Shown here in pieces: positions 63,438 through 64,000 of a DNA stretch of 64,000 nucleotides (within the stretch, counting starts at the first letter, position 1; the number at the start of each line of letters is the position of its first letter). Below the pieces are notes generated by a model. The model was not told the origin of the DNA. It ran no database searches and saw only the letters and a program-made list of their open reading frames with translations. Both the position numbers and the translations under genes were made by a program. The stretch comes from Methanobacterium sp. (lineage in GTDB: Archaea > Methanobacteriota > Methanobacteria > Methanobacteriales > Methanobacteriaceae), in NCBI GenBank assembly GCA_020855015.1, contig JAHKLP010000019.1, forward strand, positions 35,997 to 99,996. Reading direction: 5' to 3'.

Positions 63438-63808
63438 AGAATTACCACCCCATTAGAGATTAACATCCCCATCATATCAGTGCCAATTAAACTTCAAAAA
63501 ACTCGCGGGAACCAAAAGCCCAGAAGACACCCCACTGCAATTCATATTAACCCCTATTTCTCATTATATCGTTAACCTCATTGATAACTTGATTATATTT
63601 AATAATACAATGAAAAAAATATCAATTAAAAGAAATATAAATTTTTTGGAAATTAATACTAGAATGTCAATAATAAAATTTTCCTTATATTACTGCAAAT
63701 TAGACTTTAGCTAATATGAACAGTTTTTTCTTTAAAAAAAGGGAATAAAATGATTGATAATAAATAACCAAAACATTATAGTTATTATACCATTAAAACG
63801 TTTTACGA
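63438..63808. other. Intergenic region upstream of the zinc-ribbon pair
   Basis: A 371-base region. It has a GC-rich islet at 63493-63540. A 22-codon reverse frame (63477-63545) starts at an ATG with GGGG upstream, and a shifted 17-codon frame (63487-63540) reads WGVFWAFGSREFFEV. A TATA-like tract lies near 63591-63600. Nothing else is apparent; 63600-63808 is AT-rich sequence. Confidence 0.3.
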
Positions 63809-64000
63809 TTATATTTCCAGTGTTCCCACCTTCTCTTCCCCCACACTTCCAGCCATGGCATCCAGTGTATCTAAAAACTCCTTTAAACGAGGCTGGTTCA
63901 TTACATCCAAAAAACGTTCGAGATGAATTTTACGCTGAATAAATATACCTCTACGCTTTATGGGACGTCCAAATTCATCTAAAGGGTTTATCTCAACCAT
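63809..64000 (-). CDS. C-terminal or short protein cut at the window edge
   Basis: A reverse frame reaching the right edge, at least 63 residues, with an ATG exactly at 64000. It includes DEFGRPIKRRG and a helical stretch RFLDVMNQPRLKEFLDTLDA. Whether the ATG is the true start or internal cannot be seen. I recognise no family. Confidence 0.4.
   Translation of the reverse strand: MVEINPLDEFGRPIKRRGIFIQRKIHLERFLDVMNQPRLKEFLDTLDAMAGSVGEEKVGTLEI

Overview
The window is a gene-dense, AT-rich stretch of archaeal chromosome. Its information-processing genes are archaeal: TBP, aIF1A, Lsm, L37e, topoisomerase VI, FEN1, NurA-HerA-Mre11-Rad50, a KEOPS subunit, Rio1 and a VAT/Cdc48 ATPase. Its metabolism is that of a methanogen: Sep-tRNA:Cys-tRNA synthase, a CfbC-type NifH homologue of the F430 pathway, AksA/HacA of coenzyme B synthesis, ArfB of F420/flavin synthesis, citramalate synthase and geranylgeranyl reductase. 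Gene content and gene order as I remember them from Methanothermobacter point to order Methanobacteriales, most likely a mesophilic Methanobacterium. Ribosome binding sites are mostly GGTGAT or GGAGG variants, and TTG is a frequent start codon.

Layout. 1-10.7 kb: NreA end, a DegT-type PLP protein, a HEAT-repeat protein, Cgi121, CimA, a tRNA methyltransferase overlapping geranylgeranyl reductase, a PH-domain membrane protein, a UPF0280 protein and MoeA. 10.7-17.4 kb: a tiny basic protein, aIF1A, Rio1, a Dim2-type KH protein, Top6B/Top6A and GAPDH. 17.4-24.9 kb: PHP phosphoesterase, SepCysS, patatin-like lipase, small membrane and secreted proteins, a free-standing ATP-cone, an AIM24 protein, ArfB and a PUA protein. 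24.9-31.5 kb: Lsm, L37e, a Toprim coiled-coil protein, PurF, a U32 peptidase, a 670-base decayed stretch, then a CBS protein overlapping a NifH-like reductase. 31.5-39 kb: a metallo-hydrolase, DUF371, a tRNA-Leu(GAG) and a nucleotide-sugar/surface-glycan cluster (acyltransferase, RfbB, RfbC-like, GalU, GalE). 39.4-46.4 kb: a winged-helix protein and the overlapping nurA-herA-mre11-rad50 operon. 46.5-64 kb: an MFS exporter, a SerB/coiled-coil fusion, TBP, CYTH, AksA-HacA-chorismate lyase-FEN1, two tandem DUF2119 proteins, AhcY, Cdc48, TyrA and a pair of zinc-ribbon proteins.

Most of this is conserved housekeeping sequence. I see no prophage, intact insertion sequence, CRISPR array or rRNA. The observations best worth a second look are: a near-perfect 30-bp palindrome built around the TATA box of the rio1 operon; two very small unannotated reading frames (a 29-residue basic protein beside aIF1A and a 30-residue cysteine-rich frame positioned to be leaderless upstream of a coiled-coil gene); a hairpin abutting the TBP ribosome binding site; a terminator-like hairpin between lsm and rpl37e; the CBS/NifH-like overlapping pair; the tandem DUF2119 proteins with an M14-like metal-site pattern; and an RfbC-like cupin whose usual RGLH motif reads KAWH.
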